From assembly GCA_003140115.1 (NCBI GenBank), contig PLIQ01000524.1, positions 11,764 through 21,703 on the forward strand: 9,940 nt of DNA, written 5' to 3'. Shown here one piece after another: positions 1-6,592 of this stretch; position 1 is the first letter of the stretch, and each line of letters starts with the position of its first letter. A model generated the notes under the pieces. That model was given only the letters and a program-made list of their open reading frames with translations, did no database searches and was not told the DNA's origin. Both the position numbers and the translations under genes were made by a program. The stretch comes from Actinomycetota bacterium (GTDB lineage Bacteria > Actinomycetota > Actinomycetes > Streptosporangiales > Streptosporangiaceae).

Positions 1-615
1 GATCTTGACGATCTGGTAGGTGGGCGTGAATTCGCCGAACTTCTCCAGGGCACCGTGCAGCGGGAACCACAGGCCGCCGAAGATCGAGAAGGCGAAGAAC
101 ACGACGATGGTGACCGGCTGCACCGAATCCGGATTGAGCTTGTAGCCGACGGCCACCGCCAGCGCCGCGAAGATCAGCGTGCCGATCCAGATGGCGACCG
201 CGCACGCGACCCACTTCCAGATCGGCATCTGGACGTGACCGTAGAAGCTGCCAAGCAAGAACACGATCAGGATCGACGGCACCGTGGTCACCATCGAGGT
301 CAGAACCTTGGCCACCACATAGGCGTTAGCCGGCAGGGGCGTGAGCCGCAGCTGCCTGATCCAGCCGTCCTTGCGTTCTTGCGAGATACGGATCGTGTTG
401 TTGTTGAACGCTCCGCTGAGGGTGCCGAACGAGGCCATGCCGACCATGTAGAAGGCCGCGAACGAGACGCCGTCTCCGGTGGCGTTCGTCCTCCCGAAGA
501 TCAGGTAGAACATCACGGGCACGGCGATCGTGAAGATCATGTACCGCTTGTTCCGCCGGAGCCTGGATATTTCGGCCTTCGTCAGCGCCAGTGTGCCGCT
601 CAGTGTGCCGCCCAT
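1..615 (-). CDS. ABC-2 type transporter permease, partial (3' end cut by window edge)
   Basis: This is the membrane subunit of an ABC exporter. Reading leftward from ATG at 615-613, an uninterrupted frame gives 205 residues to the window edge, starting MGGTLSGTLALTKAEISRLR. Hydrophobic segments lie at about residues 26-40, 52-70, 100-123, 135-157 and 168-186. The cytosolic stretch at 70-98 (FNNNTIRISQERKDGWIRQLR) and the FGGLWFPL motif near 179-186 are typical of ABC-2 permeases of the DrrB/YadH/YvfS kind. Family members are usually about 245-260 residues, so roughly 45 residues and the last membrane span are missing. The start lies 1 nt after the stop of the ATPase gene, with a GGGGAG ribosome-binding site (plus-strand 626-631) inside the end of that gene, so translation is probably coupled. 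The substrate is unknown; drugs, lipids or peptides are all possible. Related permease/ATPase pairs are often followed by a DesK/DesR-type two-component pair, which would lie outside this window. Confidence 0.9.
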   Translation of the reverse strand, partial: MGGTLSGTLALTKAEISRLRRNKRYMIFTIAVPVMFYLIFGRTNATGDGVSFAAFYMVGMASFGTLSGAFNNNTIRISQERKDGWIRQLRLTPLPANAYVVAKVLTSMVTTVPSILIVFLLGSFYGHVQMPIWKWVACAVAIWIGTLIFAALAVAVGYKLNPDSVQPVTIVVFFAFSIFGGLWFPLHGALEKFGEFTPTYQIVKI

Positions 616-616
616 C

Positions 617-1615
617 TCAGTTCGTCTCCCCAGCGCGAAAGTTCCCGTTAGTCGCGTCGTCTTCGGCGGTGATGGCGATGAAGGCCTGCTCGAGGCCAAG
701 GCTTCCTATCTCGATCTCGCGCGGCCGGTAGCCGGCGTTCAGTACCGCGTACAGCGTGGCGTCGGAGTCGCTGGACTGGATCTGCACCAGGTCGTGCCTG
801 ACCTCGAGGTTCACCACCCCGGGCAGGCCGAGCAGGAACTGCTCGTCCACCCGGTCCAGCTTGAATGAAAGCCGTTTGGCGCCGGCCCGTGCCTTGATCT
901 CGGCGGGCGTGCCGTCCGCGAGCAGCCTGCCCCGGTTGATGACCAGGATCCGGTCCGCGGCCTGATCAGCCTCTTCCAGGTAATGCGTGGCGAAGAGCAG
1001 CGTGCGCCCCTCGGCCACTTCTTCCTTCATGCTGGCCCAGAACAGCCGGCGGGTCTCCACGTCCATCGCCGTGGTCGGCTCGTCGAGCACGATCAGTTCG
1101 GCCTGGCCGCAGATGGCCAGGGCGAACCGCACCCGCTGCGTCTGGCCGCCGGACAGCCGGTCCACCCGCTGGTCGGCGAACTGGCCGATGCCCGCCCGCT
1201 TGAGCGTGGTCGCCACCGGCTCCGGCTTTTGCTGCAGTTTCGTGATCAAGGTGACAAGCTCGCGCACCGTCACCTCGGGCATCAGCCCGCCGGACTGCAG
1301 CATGGCGCCCACCCGGCCGGACTTCACCGCGTGGTACGGATCCGAGCCGAACATCTTGATCTGCCCGCTGGTCGGCTTGCGCAGCGCGAGCAGCATGTCC
1401 AAGGAGGTCGACTTGCCCGCGCCGTTCGGGCCGAGCAGGGCCGTGGTCTCGCCGGGCCGCAGGTCCAGGTTCAGCCCTTCGACCGCCTTCAGACTGCCGT
1501 ACTGCTTGGAGACGTTCACGAACGACACAACCGGGGTGCCCACGGCGCTGCCGTAGCCGACCGCGCTGCCGTCCCTCAGGGCCGTGCCGTAATCCGTCCC
1601 GTACTGACTCATCAT
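617..1615 (-). CDS. ABC transporter ATP-binding protein (drug/lipid exporter type)
   Basis: This is the nucleotide-binding subunit that powers the ABC-2 permease encoded 1 nt downstream. The 332-residue protein has every core motif: Walker A GPNGAGKST (62-70), Q-loop Gln107 in AMLQSGG, signature LSGGQ (154-158), Walker B LIVLDEP (174-180, catalytic Glu179), D-loop TAMD and switch His211 in ATHYLEEAD. The region after about residue 240 is a small C-terminal domain of the DUF4162 kind found in DrrA/CcmA-like ATPases. The first about 28 residues are an extra low-complexity segment rich in YG and GSAVG before the usual VSFVNVSKQYG beginning. Two ATG codons are adjacent at the start. AGGGG lies 2 nt before the first and 5 nt before the second (1612), so the second may be the one used. 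The operon promoter should lie in 1616-1854. The substrate cannot be read from the sequence. Confidence 0.95.
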   Translation of the reverse strand: MMSQYGTDYGTALRDGSAVGYGSAVGTPVVSFVNVSKQYGSLKAVEGLNLDLRPGETTALLGPNGAGKSTSLDMLLALRKPTSGQIKMFGSDPYHAVKSGRVGAMLQSGGLMPEVTVRELVTLITKLQQKPEPVATTLKRAGIGQFADQRVDRLSGGQTQRVRFALAICGQAELIVLDEPTTAMDVETRRLFWASMKEEVAEGRTLLFATHYLEEADQAADRILVINRGRLLADGTPAEIKARAGAKRLSFKLDRVDEQFLLGLPGVVNLEVRHDLVQIQSSDSDATLYAVLNAGYRPREIEIGSLGLEQAFIAITAEDDATNGNFRAGETN

Positions 1616-1648
1616 GTCCCCTGTCGTTTCGGGTCTGGCCTAGCCGAT

Positions 1649-1669
1649 TTCGCCTTGATCCTTCGCCTT
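1649..1669. repeat. 8-bp direct repeat in the leader of the ABC operon
   Basis: TTCGCCTT occurs twice (1649-1656 and 1662-1669) with 5 nt between, a 13-bp period. On the transcribed strand this reads AAGGCGAA-GGATC-AAGGCGAA, about 35-65 nt before the ATPase start. Tandem half-sites of this spacing can bind a response regulator or form part of a leader structure, but no function can be assigned from the sequence. Confidence 0.3.
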
Positions 1670-1739
1670 TATTGCCGGTGCACCCCATACCACCAGCTGG
1701 CCCCGGCCACGGGGTAGTGCCGACCCTCAACGGCAGACC

Positions 1740-1753
1740 ATGACATACGTCAT
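1740..1753. promoter_or_regulatory. Operator-like palindrome upstream of the ABC operon
   Basis: ATGAC-ATAC-GTCAT is a perfect 5-bp inverted repeat with a 4-nt centre, about 125 nt upstream of the ATPase start in the gap after the kinase gene. A further TGACAT lies 24 bp away at 1765-1770. The size and symmetry suit a dimeric repressor site of the TetR, GntR or MarR type, but no such regulator gene is visible in the window. The rest of the 1616-1854 gap holds the 8-bp direct repeat, a weak CCCCG-GCCA-CGGGG hairpin at 1701-1714 and the hairpin after the kinase. I could not place a convincing -35/-10 pair. Confidence 0.35.
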
Positions 1754-1819
1754 CGCGGGTCCGGTGACATGGCGCGCCACCTGCGGGTTTGCGTTAGCGC
1801 ACGGCGGCTAGCGGCGCGG

Positions 1820-1844
1820 CGCCCGGGCCGGCAGCGCCCGGGCG
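1820..1844 (-). terminator. GC-rich hairpin after the kinase gene, likely terminator
   Basis: CGCCCGGGC (1820-1828), a 7-nt loop and GCCCGGGCG (1836-1844) form a perfect 9-bp, all G/C stem that begins 10 nt beyond the kinase stop codon. No U-tract follows, so it is of the U-less type often annotated in high-GC actinomycetes. It would separate the kinase transcript from the ABC operon downstream. Confidence 0.55.
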
Positions 1845-1854
1845 AGCCGGTGCA

Positions 1855-3711
1855 TCAAAAACCGGTGTCGGTATAGGTCTGCTGCCCGTACTCGGGCGCC
1901 ATCGGGTTCCACAAGTTCACGAAGGCAGCCTTGGAGGCCGTCGACGCGGTGTCGGCGTTCCCGGCGGCCACGTAGTTGGAGTCCTGGTTCGGGTTCGATC
2001 CGCACGCGTTTCCCGAGCTGACCAGATCCGCCAGCCAGGCATGGAAGTCATTGTCGGCGTTGAGCGAGTTCTGCATCGCGGTGGTGAACGCGCTGACCAG
2101 TTGCGCGCCGTTGGGCAAGCCGGTTACCGAGAGCGTCTGGAGATCCTGCAGGATGTTCTGCCGGGTGGTGATGGCTTGCTGGAGGACGGGTTCTGCGCTG
2201 GCCGGACTTTCCGAGCAGGCCTGCACGCCGTTGATCGCGTCCTGGACGGACGGGCGCACGGCCGCACTTTGGCTCAGGTACGAGCCGAGGGTGGCCATGG
2301 CGGCGGCGCCCGGCAGCTGGGTCGGCGAGGAGGAAACCGAAGGACTAGCAGAAACCGAAGGACTACGAGCAGGCGACGTAACCGACGGGGACGCCGCGGC
2401 CACGTTACCGGCGTTGCTCGCGGTGGTCGGATGGCCCTTCCCGGCCAGGAAGGCCACCACTCCGACGACGGCCAGCACCACCACCGCGGCGACGCCGATC
2501 AGCACGCCCCGGCGACCCGTACGGTGCGGTTCGGCCGGGCGTCCGGCCCGGCGTGGCTCCGGCTCGGCCGCCAGCCCCGCCCACCGTTGCTCCGGCCCCG
2601 CTGGCCCCGCTGGCCCCGCCGGTGCCGCCGGCCCCGCCGGCCCCGCCGGCGTCCCGGACCATGGGCGCTCCCCTCCCGTCGCGCGTCCCTCATAGACCTG
2701 CTGGAATTCCGACGGGGACATGGTCGGTCCCTCGTTTCGCCTGGCCTCCCAAGGCGGGGGCGTCGCCGCCCGCTCCGTAGCGGGGTACGCCGGCTCAGCG
2801 AGGTACGCCGGCCCGGCCACGGCCCCGGGAACCGCGTCCGGTGCCCGGCGGGCGGCATCGGGCAAGGCAGATTTGCGGGTGGTCCCTTCTCGTGCTGGGT
2901 CAGCGACGACGGCGGCCGTACTCAGCTCGGCCAAGAGCTGGGCCGCGGTGGGACGCTGCTGCGCATCCTTGGCCAGGCAGCGCTCGATCAGGGGCCGGAT
3001 TTCGCCGGGTACTGCCTGGGTGTTCGGCTCGCTGGTGACCACCCGGTACAGCAGCGCCACGGTGGACCCTTCCCCGAACGGTCCCTCCCCCGTGGCGGCG
3101 AAGGTCAGCACGGCGCCCAGGCTGAAGACGTCGCTGGCCGGGCCGACGGGCCGGCCCTCAGCCTGTTCGGGGGACATGAACCCGGGCGACCCGACCACCA
3201 TCCCGGTACGGGTCAGCGCAGCCGCCTCCAGGGACCGGGAAATCCCGAAATCGATCAGCCGCGGCCCGTCCTCGGCCAGGAGCACGTTCGCTGGCTTCAG
3301 GTCACGGTGCACCACGCCGGCGGTGTGAATGGCGGCCAGGCCCTCGGCAAGTCCCGCGGCTAGCCTCAGGACCAGCGCGCCGGGCATAGGCCCGCGCTCG
3401 GCCACCGCATCGCCGAGCGACGGCCCGGCAATATAGGACGTCGCCAGCCACGGCACCGGTCCGTCAAGATCAGCGTCCACGACGGGCGCGGTGAAGATGC
3501 CGCTGACCTTCCGGGCCGCGCCCGCTTCCCGGGCGAACCGGGCGCGGAAATCGGCGTTTTCCGCCAGTTCCGGGCGGATTACCTTGATCGCGACGTTCCG
3601 GCCGCCGGGGGAACGGCCCAGGTAGACGCGGCCCATGCCGCCGGAGCCCAGGCGCGCCTCAAGCCAGTAGGGCCCGATCCGCCGAGGATCCCCAGGTTGC
3701 AGCTCATCCAA
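1855..3711 (-). CDS. Transmembrane serine/threonine protein kinase (PknB-like catalytic domain)
   Basis: This is a receptor-type Ser/Thr kinase with a cytosolic catalytic domain and an outer C-terminal domain. The TTG start at 3711-3709 gives 618 residues (MDELQPGDPRRIGPYWL...), the usual family beginning, and has AAGGGGGG 8 nt upstream. The frame stays open to another TTG at 3813, which would add 34 unrelated residues. Kinase motifs: glycine loop LGSGGMG (21-27), Lys43 in VAIK, Glu62, HRDLKPAN (135-142, Asp137), DFG (154-156) and SPE (180-182). Thr167 and Thr169 match the activation-loop phosphorylation sites of PknB. A Pro/Ala/Glu-rich linker with AGP repeats (356-373) leads to a membrane span at about 402-423, then a Ser/Pro-rich stalk (441-464) and an outer domain of about 150 residues with Cys499 and Cys570. 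No PASTA repeats are present. The signal and substrates are unknown. A hairpin follows the stop. Confidence 0.93.
   Translation of the reverse strand: MDELQPGDPRRIGPYWLEARLGSGGMGRVYLGRSPGGRNVAIKVIRPELAENADFRARFAREAGAARKVSGIFTAPVVDADLDGPVPWLATSYIAGPSLGDAVAERGPMPGALVLRLAAGLAEGLAAIHTAGVVHRDLKPANVLLAEDGPRLIDFGISRSLEAAALTRTGMVVGSPGFMSPEQAEGRPVGPASDVFSLGAVLTFAATGEGPFGEGSTVALLYRVVTSEPNTQAVPGEIRPLIERCLAKDAQQRPTAAQLLAELSTAAVVADPAREGTTRKSALPDAARRAPDAVPGAVAGPAYLAEPAYPATERAATPPPWEARRNEGPTMSPSEFQQVYEGRATGGERPWSGTPAGPAGPAAPAGPAGPAGPEQRWAGLAAEPEPRRAGRPAEPHRTGRRGVLIGVAAVVVLAVVGVVAFLAGKGHPTTASNAGNVAAASPSVTSPARSPSVSASPSVSSSPTQLPGAAAMATLGSYLSQSAAVRPSVQDAINGVQACSESPASAEPVLQQAITTRQNILQDLQTLSVTGLPNGAQLVSAFTTAMQNSLNADNDFHAWLADLVSSGNACGSNPNQDSNYVAAGNADTASTASKAAFVNLWNPMAPEYGQQTYTDTGF
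2333..2368. repeat. 18-bp tandem duplication encoding the kinase stalk
   Basis: GAAACCGAAGGACTAGCA (2333-2350) is followed directly by the same 18 bp with two changed bases (2351-2368). It encodes the SPSVSA/SPSVSS repeat in the Ser/Pro-rich stalk just outside the membrane span of the kinase. It looks like a recent in-frame duplication that lengthens a flexible stalk. Confidence 0.7.
2593..2646. repeat. 9-bp GC-rich tandem repeats encoding the AGP linker of the kinase
   Basis: About six imperfect copies of GGCCCCGCY encode the AGP triplets at kinase residues 356-373, in the cytosolic juxtamembrane linker. Arrays like this change length easily by slippage in steps of whole codons, so linker length may vary between strains. 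Confidence 0.75.
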
Positions 3712-3842
3712 CTCGCCCGCCCCCCTTGGGTGCAAGTCGAAGAATGAGTCAGGGAATGACGCTAAAGTCCCCTCTCCTTCCCCTAGTCGACATCGGCCGA
3801 CACGCCCGGTCAAGGGGCGGGGGGCACATTTTGAATGGCGCC

Positions 3843-5795
3843 TTATGGTCCGAGCGCCTCAAATGCCGAATACTTCTCCGAAATTCGGAACTTGCCAGCG
3901 CGCTTATAAGCTATTGATAAGCGGCCCGCGGCGTAGCCCTGCATCCCGCGAGGGTTGGCGGCCGCGTACAGCATGCCGTTGCGGCGGGCGACCGCGCTGA
4001 CCCGGCCGAGGGACCAGGCCGGGCGGACGTTGACCAGGTGACCACGGCGCCGCAGGTCCTCGAGGACGGCGGTGCCCACCCGGGACTCCACGTCGAGGAC
4101 GCGGGGCTGGGCCTGGCGCGGGTAGAACGACGACGGAATGTGCGCGGAATGGAACGCCGGGAAGTCAATCGCCTGCTGGAGGTTCATCCCGGCCAGCACG
4201 TGGTTGAGGAAAAACAGCAGCGACCACTGGTCCTGCTGGTCCCCGCCGGGCGTGCCGAACGCCAGGTACGGCTCGCGGTCCCGCAGCGCGAGGCTCGGGC
4301 TCAGGGTCGTCCGGGGCCGCTTGCCCGGCGCGAGGGTGGCGGGCAGGCCGGGGGTGAGGGTGAACATCTGCGCTCTGGTGCCGAGGCAGAAACCGAGGCC
4401 GGGGATGACCGGCGAGGACTGCAGCCAGCCGCCGCTGGGCGTGGCGGACACCATGTTGCCGAACCGGTCGGCCACGTCCACGTGACAGGTGTCCCCGGCG
4501 CGGTAGCTCGACGCGGCGGGGCTGCCTGGGCCACTGGTCCGCAGGGTCGGCTCCCCGGTGCCCGGGTCGAGCCGCCGAGCCGGAGGCTCGACATCCGGGT
4601 TCGAGCCCACGCTCGCGCTCGCGGCGTCGCCGCCAGCCCGGAACGAGTTGGTGATGACGTCCGGCAGCCGGGGCGGCCGTCCATCGGGGGCGCCGGGACG
4701 CAGCTCGGCCGAGGCTTGCGGCCCGACCAGGCGACGCCGGGCGTCGGCGTACCCGGCGGACAGGAGCGCCTTGACCGGCACGTCGGTGAAGTCGGGGTCG
4801 CCGTACCAGGCCTCCCGGTCCGCGAAGGCCAGCTTGGCGCATTCGGTCACGGTGTGGATGTAGTCCGCGCTGTCCGGGCCCATGGCCTGCAGGTCGAAGC
4901 CCTCCAGCAGGGCGAGTTGCTGGGCGAACACCGGGCCCTGGCCCCACGGCCCGGTCTTGCACACGGTCAGGCCGTGGTAGTCGTAGGTCAGCGGCTCCTC
5001 CAGGCGCGGCCGCCAGGCTGACATATCGGCGTAGGACAGCAGGCCCCGGTGCGCCCGGCCGGTCACGTCCATCACCTCGGCGGAGGCGACGTAGGCGGCG
5101 ATCGCCTCGGCGACGAAGCCTTCGTAGAAGGCCCGCCGGGCCGCCTCGATCTGCTCGTCGCGGTCGCCGCTGGCCGCCTCGGCCTCGTCAAGCACGCGCT
5201 GATAGGTGCCGGCCAGGGCGGGGTTGGCGAACCGCGAACCCGGTGCGGGCACGGTTCCGCCCGGCAGGTAGACCTCGGCCGAACTCGGCCAGTGGTCCCG
5301 GAACAGCTCGGCCACGCTCGCGATCCCCCAGCTGACCGCGGGCACCACCGGGTAGCCGCGGGCCGCGTAGCCGATCGCGTAGTCCATCACGTCCCGCAGC
5401 CGGAGCGTGCCGTAATCCCGCAGCAGCAGCATCCACGCCCCGAACGCTCCCGGCACGCAGGCCGCGAGCAGCCCGCTGCCCGGTACCAGATCGAGGCCCA
5501 GATCGCCGAACGCCTCCAGGGTGGCAGCCGCGGGCGCGGTCCCCTGCCCGCAGAGCACGAAGGTCTCCTCCCGGCCGGCGTGGTGGGCGATGACCGGTAC
5601 CTCGCCGCCGAGACCGTTCAGGTGCGGTTCGGTGACCTGGAGCACGAGCCCGGCGGCCACCGCCGCGTCGAACGCGTTACCGCCCCCCTCGAGTACGGCC
5701 ATGCCCGCCGCGGAGGCGAGCCAGTGCGTGGAGGCCACCATGCCGAACGTGCCCGCCAGCTCCGGCCGGGTGGTGAATTCGGGAATATCGCCCAT
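3843..5795 (-). CDS. Gamma-glutamyltransferase family protein (YwrD-like Ntn hydrolase)
   Basis: Members of this family are made as a proenzyme that cuts itself before a threonine, which then becomes the nucleophile for transfer or hydrolysis of gamma-glutamyl groups; some relatives are cephalosporin acylases. The 650-residue protein begins MGDIPEFTTRPELAGTFGMV and has the large-subunit pattern GGNAFDAAVA (38-47) and PHLNGLGGE (57-65). The expected cleavage site is before Thr436 in GDTCHVDVADRFGNMVSATP. GGWLQSSPVIPGLGF (455-469), GKRPRTTLSPSLAL (491-504) and GTPGGDQQ (514-521) follow. There is no signal peptide, which fits the cytosolic YwrD subgroup rather than secreted Ggt. The insert around 383-433 is Pro/Gly-rich and poorly conserved in appearance. 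Relatives usually end near GMQGYAAGR (617-625). The 25 residues beyond are AT-richer in sequence and may be a stop-loss extension. AGAGGA lies 7-8 nt before the ATG. The exact substrate is not predictable. Confidence 0.93.
   Translation of the reverse strand: MGDIPEFTTRPELAGTFGMVASTHWLASAAGMAVLEGGGNAFDAAVAAGLVLQVTEPHLNGLGGEVPVIAHHAGREETFVLCGQGTAPAAATLEAFGDLGLDLVPGSGLLAACVPGAFGAWMLLLRDYGTLRLRDVMDYAIGYAARGYPVVPAVSWGIASVAELFRDHWPSSAEVYLPGGTVPAPGSRFANPALAGTYQRVLDEAEAASGDRDEQIEAARRAFYEGFVAEAIAAYVASAEVMDVTGRAHRGLLSYADMSAWRPRLEEPLTYDYHGLTVCKTGPWGQGPVFAQQLALLEGFDLQAMGPDSADYIHTVTECAKLAFADREAWYGDPDFTDVPVKALLSAGYADARRRLVGPQASAELRPGAPDGRPPRLPDVITNSFRAGGDAASASVGSNPDVEPPARRLDPGTGEPTLRTSGPGSPAASSYRAGDTCHVDVADRFGNMVSATPSGGWLQSSPVIPGLGFCLGTRAQMFTLTPGLPATLAPGKRPRTTLSPSLALRDREPYLAFGTPGGDQQDQWSLLFFLNHVLAGMNLQQAIDFPAFHSAHIPSSFYPRQAQPRVLDVESRVGTAVLEDLRRRGHLVNVRPAWSLGRVSAVARRNGMLYAAANPRGMQGYAAGRLSIAYKRAGKFRISEKYSAFEALGP
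3901..3923 (-). other. Hairpin inside the 3' tail of the GGT-family gene
   Basis: CGCTTAT (3901-3907) and ATAAGCG (3917-3923) are a perfect 7-bp inverted repeat around a 9-nt loop. It sits exactly where the conserved part of the GGT-family protein ends (after GYAAGR), in locally AT-rich DNA. It may be the remnant of an old 3'-untranslated hairpin now within the frame. A further short palindrome, TCCGAA-A-TTCGGA, lies at 3877-3889. Confidence 0.4.
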
Positions 5796-5866
5796 GGCTC
5801 GATCCTCTCATCACGGCGCGGCGGGCCAACTTGTGTGTGTCGGCTGGCGGAACGCGCGGGCATACT

Positions 5867-5882
5867 CGATGATTACTCATCG
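5867..5882. promoter_or_regulatory. Operator-like inverted repeat in the divergent control region
   Basis: CGATGA-TTAC-TCATCG is a perfect 6-bp inverted repeat with a 4-nt centre in the 118-nt gap between the divergent GGT-family and DUF4232 lipoprotein genes. It ends 31 nt before the lipoprotein ATG and would overlap the -35 region if TAAGGT (5900-5905) is that gene's -10 element. It could control either or both divergent genes. The regulator is unknown. Confidence 0.4.
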
Positions 5883-5913
5883 CCATTGTTCGATCACGGT
5901 AAGGTGCAAACCC

Positions 5914-6588
5914 ATGCCCACGATTCCTCGCGCGGTGCCGCTGGCGCTGACGGCGGCCGTCACGGTAGCTACCGCGGGCTTGCTCACGGGGTGCGGCAGC
6001 GCGCAGGCGCCTCAGCCGACGTCGCCGACGTCATCGACGTCGAGCGGCACCGCGGGCAGCCAGATGCAGGTGGCGGGGGCCGGCTCCTCGTCGGCACCGA
6101 CGGCGCCGCCCACGGTACCCGGACTCGGATTGACGGTGTGCCGGTCCGCCGCCCTCAAGGTGGCGGTGGACAGCAGCCAGGCGGGCGGCGCGGCGGGCAG
6201 CGCGTACTATCCGGTGAACTTCACCAACACCTCGGCCGTGGCGTGCGGGCTGTACGGCTATCCCGGCATGTCGTTCGTGACCGCGGCCGGAGGCGCCGGT
6301 CGCCAGATCGGCGCGGCGGCCCAGCGGGACCCGGCCTTCGCGAAGTTGTCGGTCCGGCTGCCGGTCGGCGGCGTCGCGCACGCCTGGCTGCAGGTCGCGC
6401 AGGCCGGCAACTACCCCGCGTCGGCCTGCCAGCCAGTGACCGCGCACTGGCTGCGGGTGTTCCCGCCGGGTGATACCGCCGCCAGCTACGTGGCCGTCAG
6501 CTTCAGTGCCTGCGCCACGGCCACCGCGCACCTGCTGACCGTCACACCCGTCCGGTCCGGCCGGGGCGTCCGGGGGGTCACGCCGTAG
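5914..6588 (+). CDS. DUF4232 domain-containing secreted lipoprotein
   Basis: This is a 224-residue predicted lipoprotein of unknown function. The frame is open far upstream, but ATG 5914 is the right start: it begins a signal peptide (Arg6, hydrophobic 8-24) ending in the lipobox LTGC (24-27), so Cys27 would be lipidated, and AAGGTG lies 7 nt before it. A Ser/Thr/Pro/Ala-rich stalk (28-70) leads to a DUF4232 domain from about residue 73, with the typical TVC start, YYPVNFTNTSAVACGLYGYPG and a VAVSFSAC end. Four cysteines after the lipid anchor (76, 111, 172, 200) can form two disulfides, as is usual in these exported actinobacterial proteins. The gene starts a rightward run and lies 18 nt before the DUF885 gene, but that gene seems to have its own promoter. 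DUF4232 has no established biochemical role. Confidence 0.92.
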   Translation: MPTIPRAVPLALTAAVTVATAGLLTGCGSAQAPQPTSPTSSTSSGTAGSQMQVAGAGSSSAPTAPPTVPGLGLTVCRSAALKVAVDSSQAGGAAGSAYYPVNFTNTSAVACGLYGYPGMSFVTAAGGAGRQIGAAAQRDPAFAKLSVRLPVGGVAHAWLQVAQAGNYPASACQPVTAHWLRVFPPGDTAASYVAVSFSACATATAHLLTVTPVRSGRGVRGVTP

Positions 6589-6592
6589 GTCC

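Noticed and set aside
55..651. Open frame on the plus strand over the ABC permease
   Set aside because: Its product is Arg/His/Asp-rich with no family likeness, while the minus strand encodes a clear membrane permease. It is a high-GC antisense artefact.
1701..1714. CCCCG-GCCA-CGGGG hairpin
   Set aside because: A 5-bp stem is expected by chance in DNA this GC-rich; it has no fitting position as a terminator.
983..1717. Long plus-strand frames opposite the ABC ATPase
   Set aside because: The minus strand carries all ABC ATPase motifs; the opposite frames are low-complexity shadows.
2041..3363. 440-codon plus-strand open frame opposite the kinase
   Set aside because: The composition is Arg/Gly-rich without domains, and kinase motifs are intact on the other strand.
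3780..3813. TTGACC at the minus-strand position 3813-3808 as a -35 box for the kinase gene
   Set aside because: No -10 hexamer at 16-19 nt fits well (the best, GACTAG, is poor), so I could not support a promoter call.
5521..5913. Upstream extension of the DUF4232 frame into the GGT-family gene
   Set aside because: The signal peptide and lipobox require the start at 5914; the upstream frame is antisense to the GGT-family gene.
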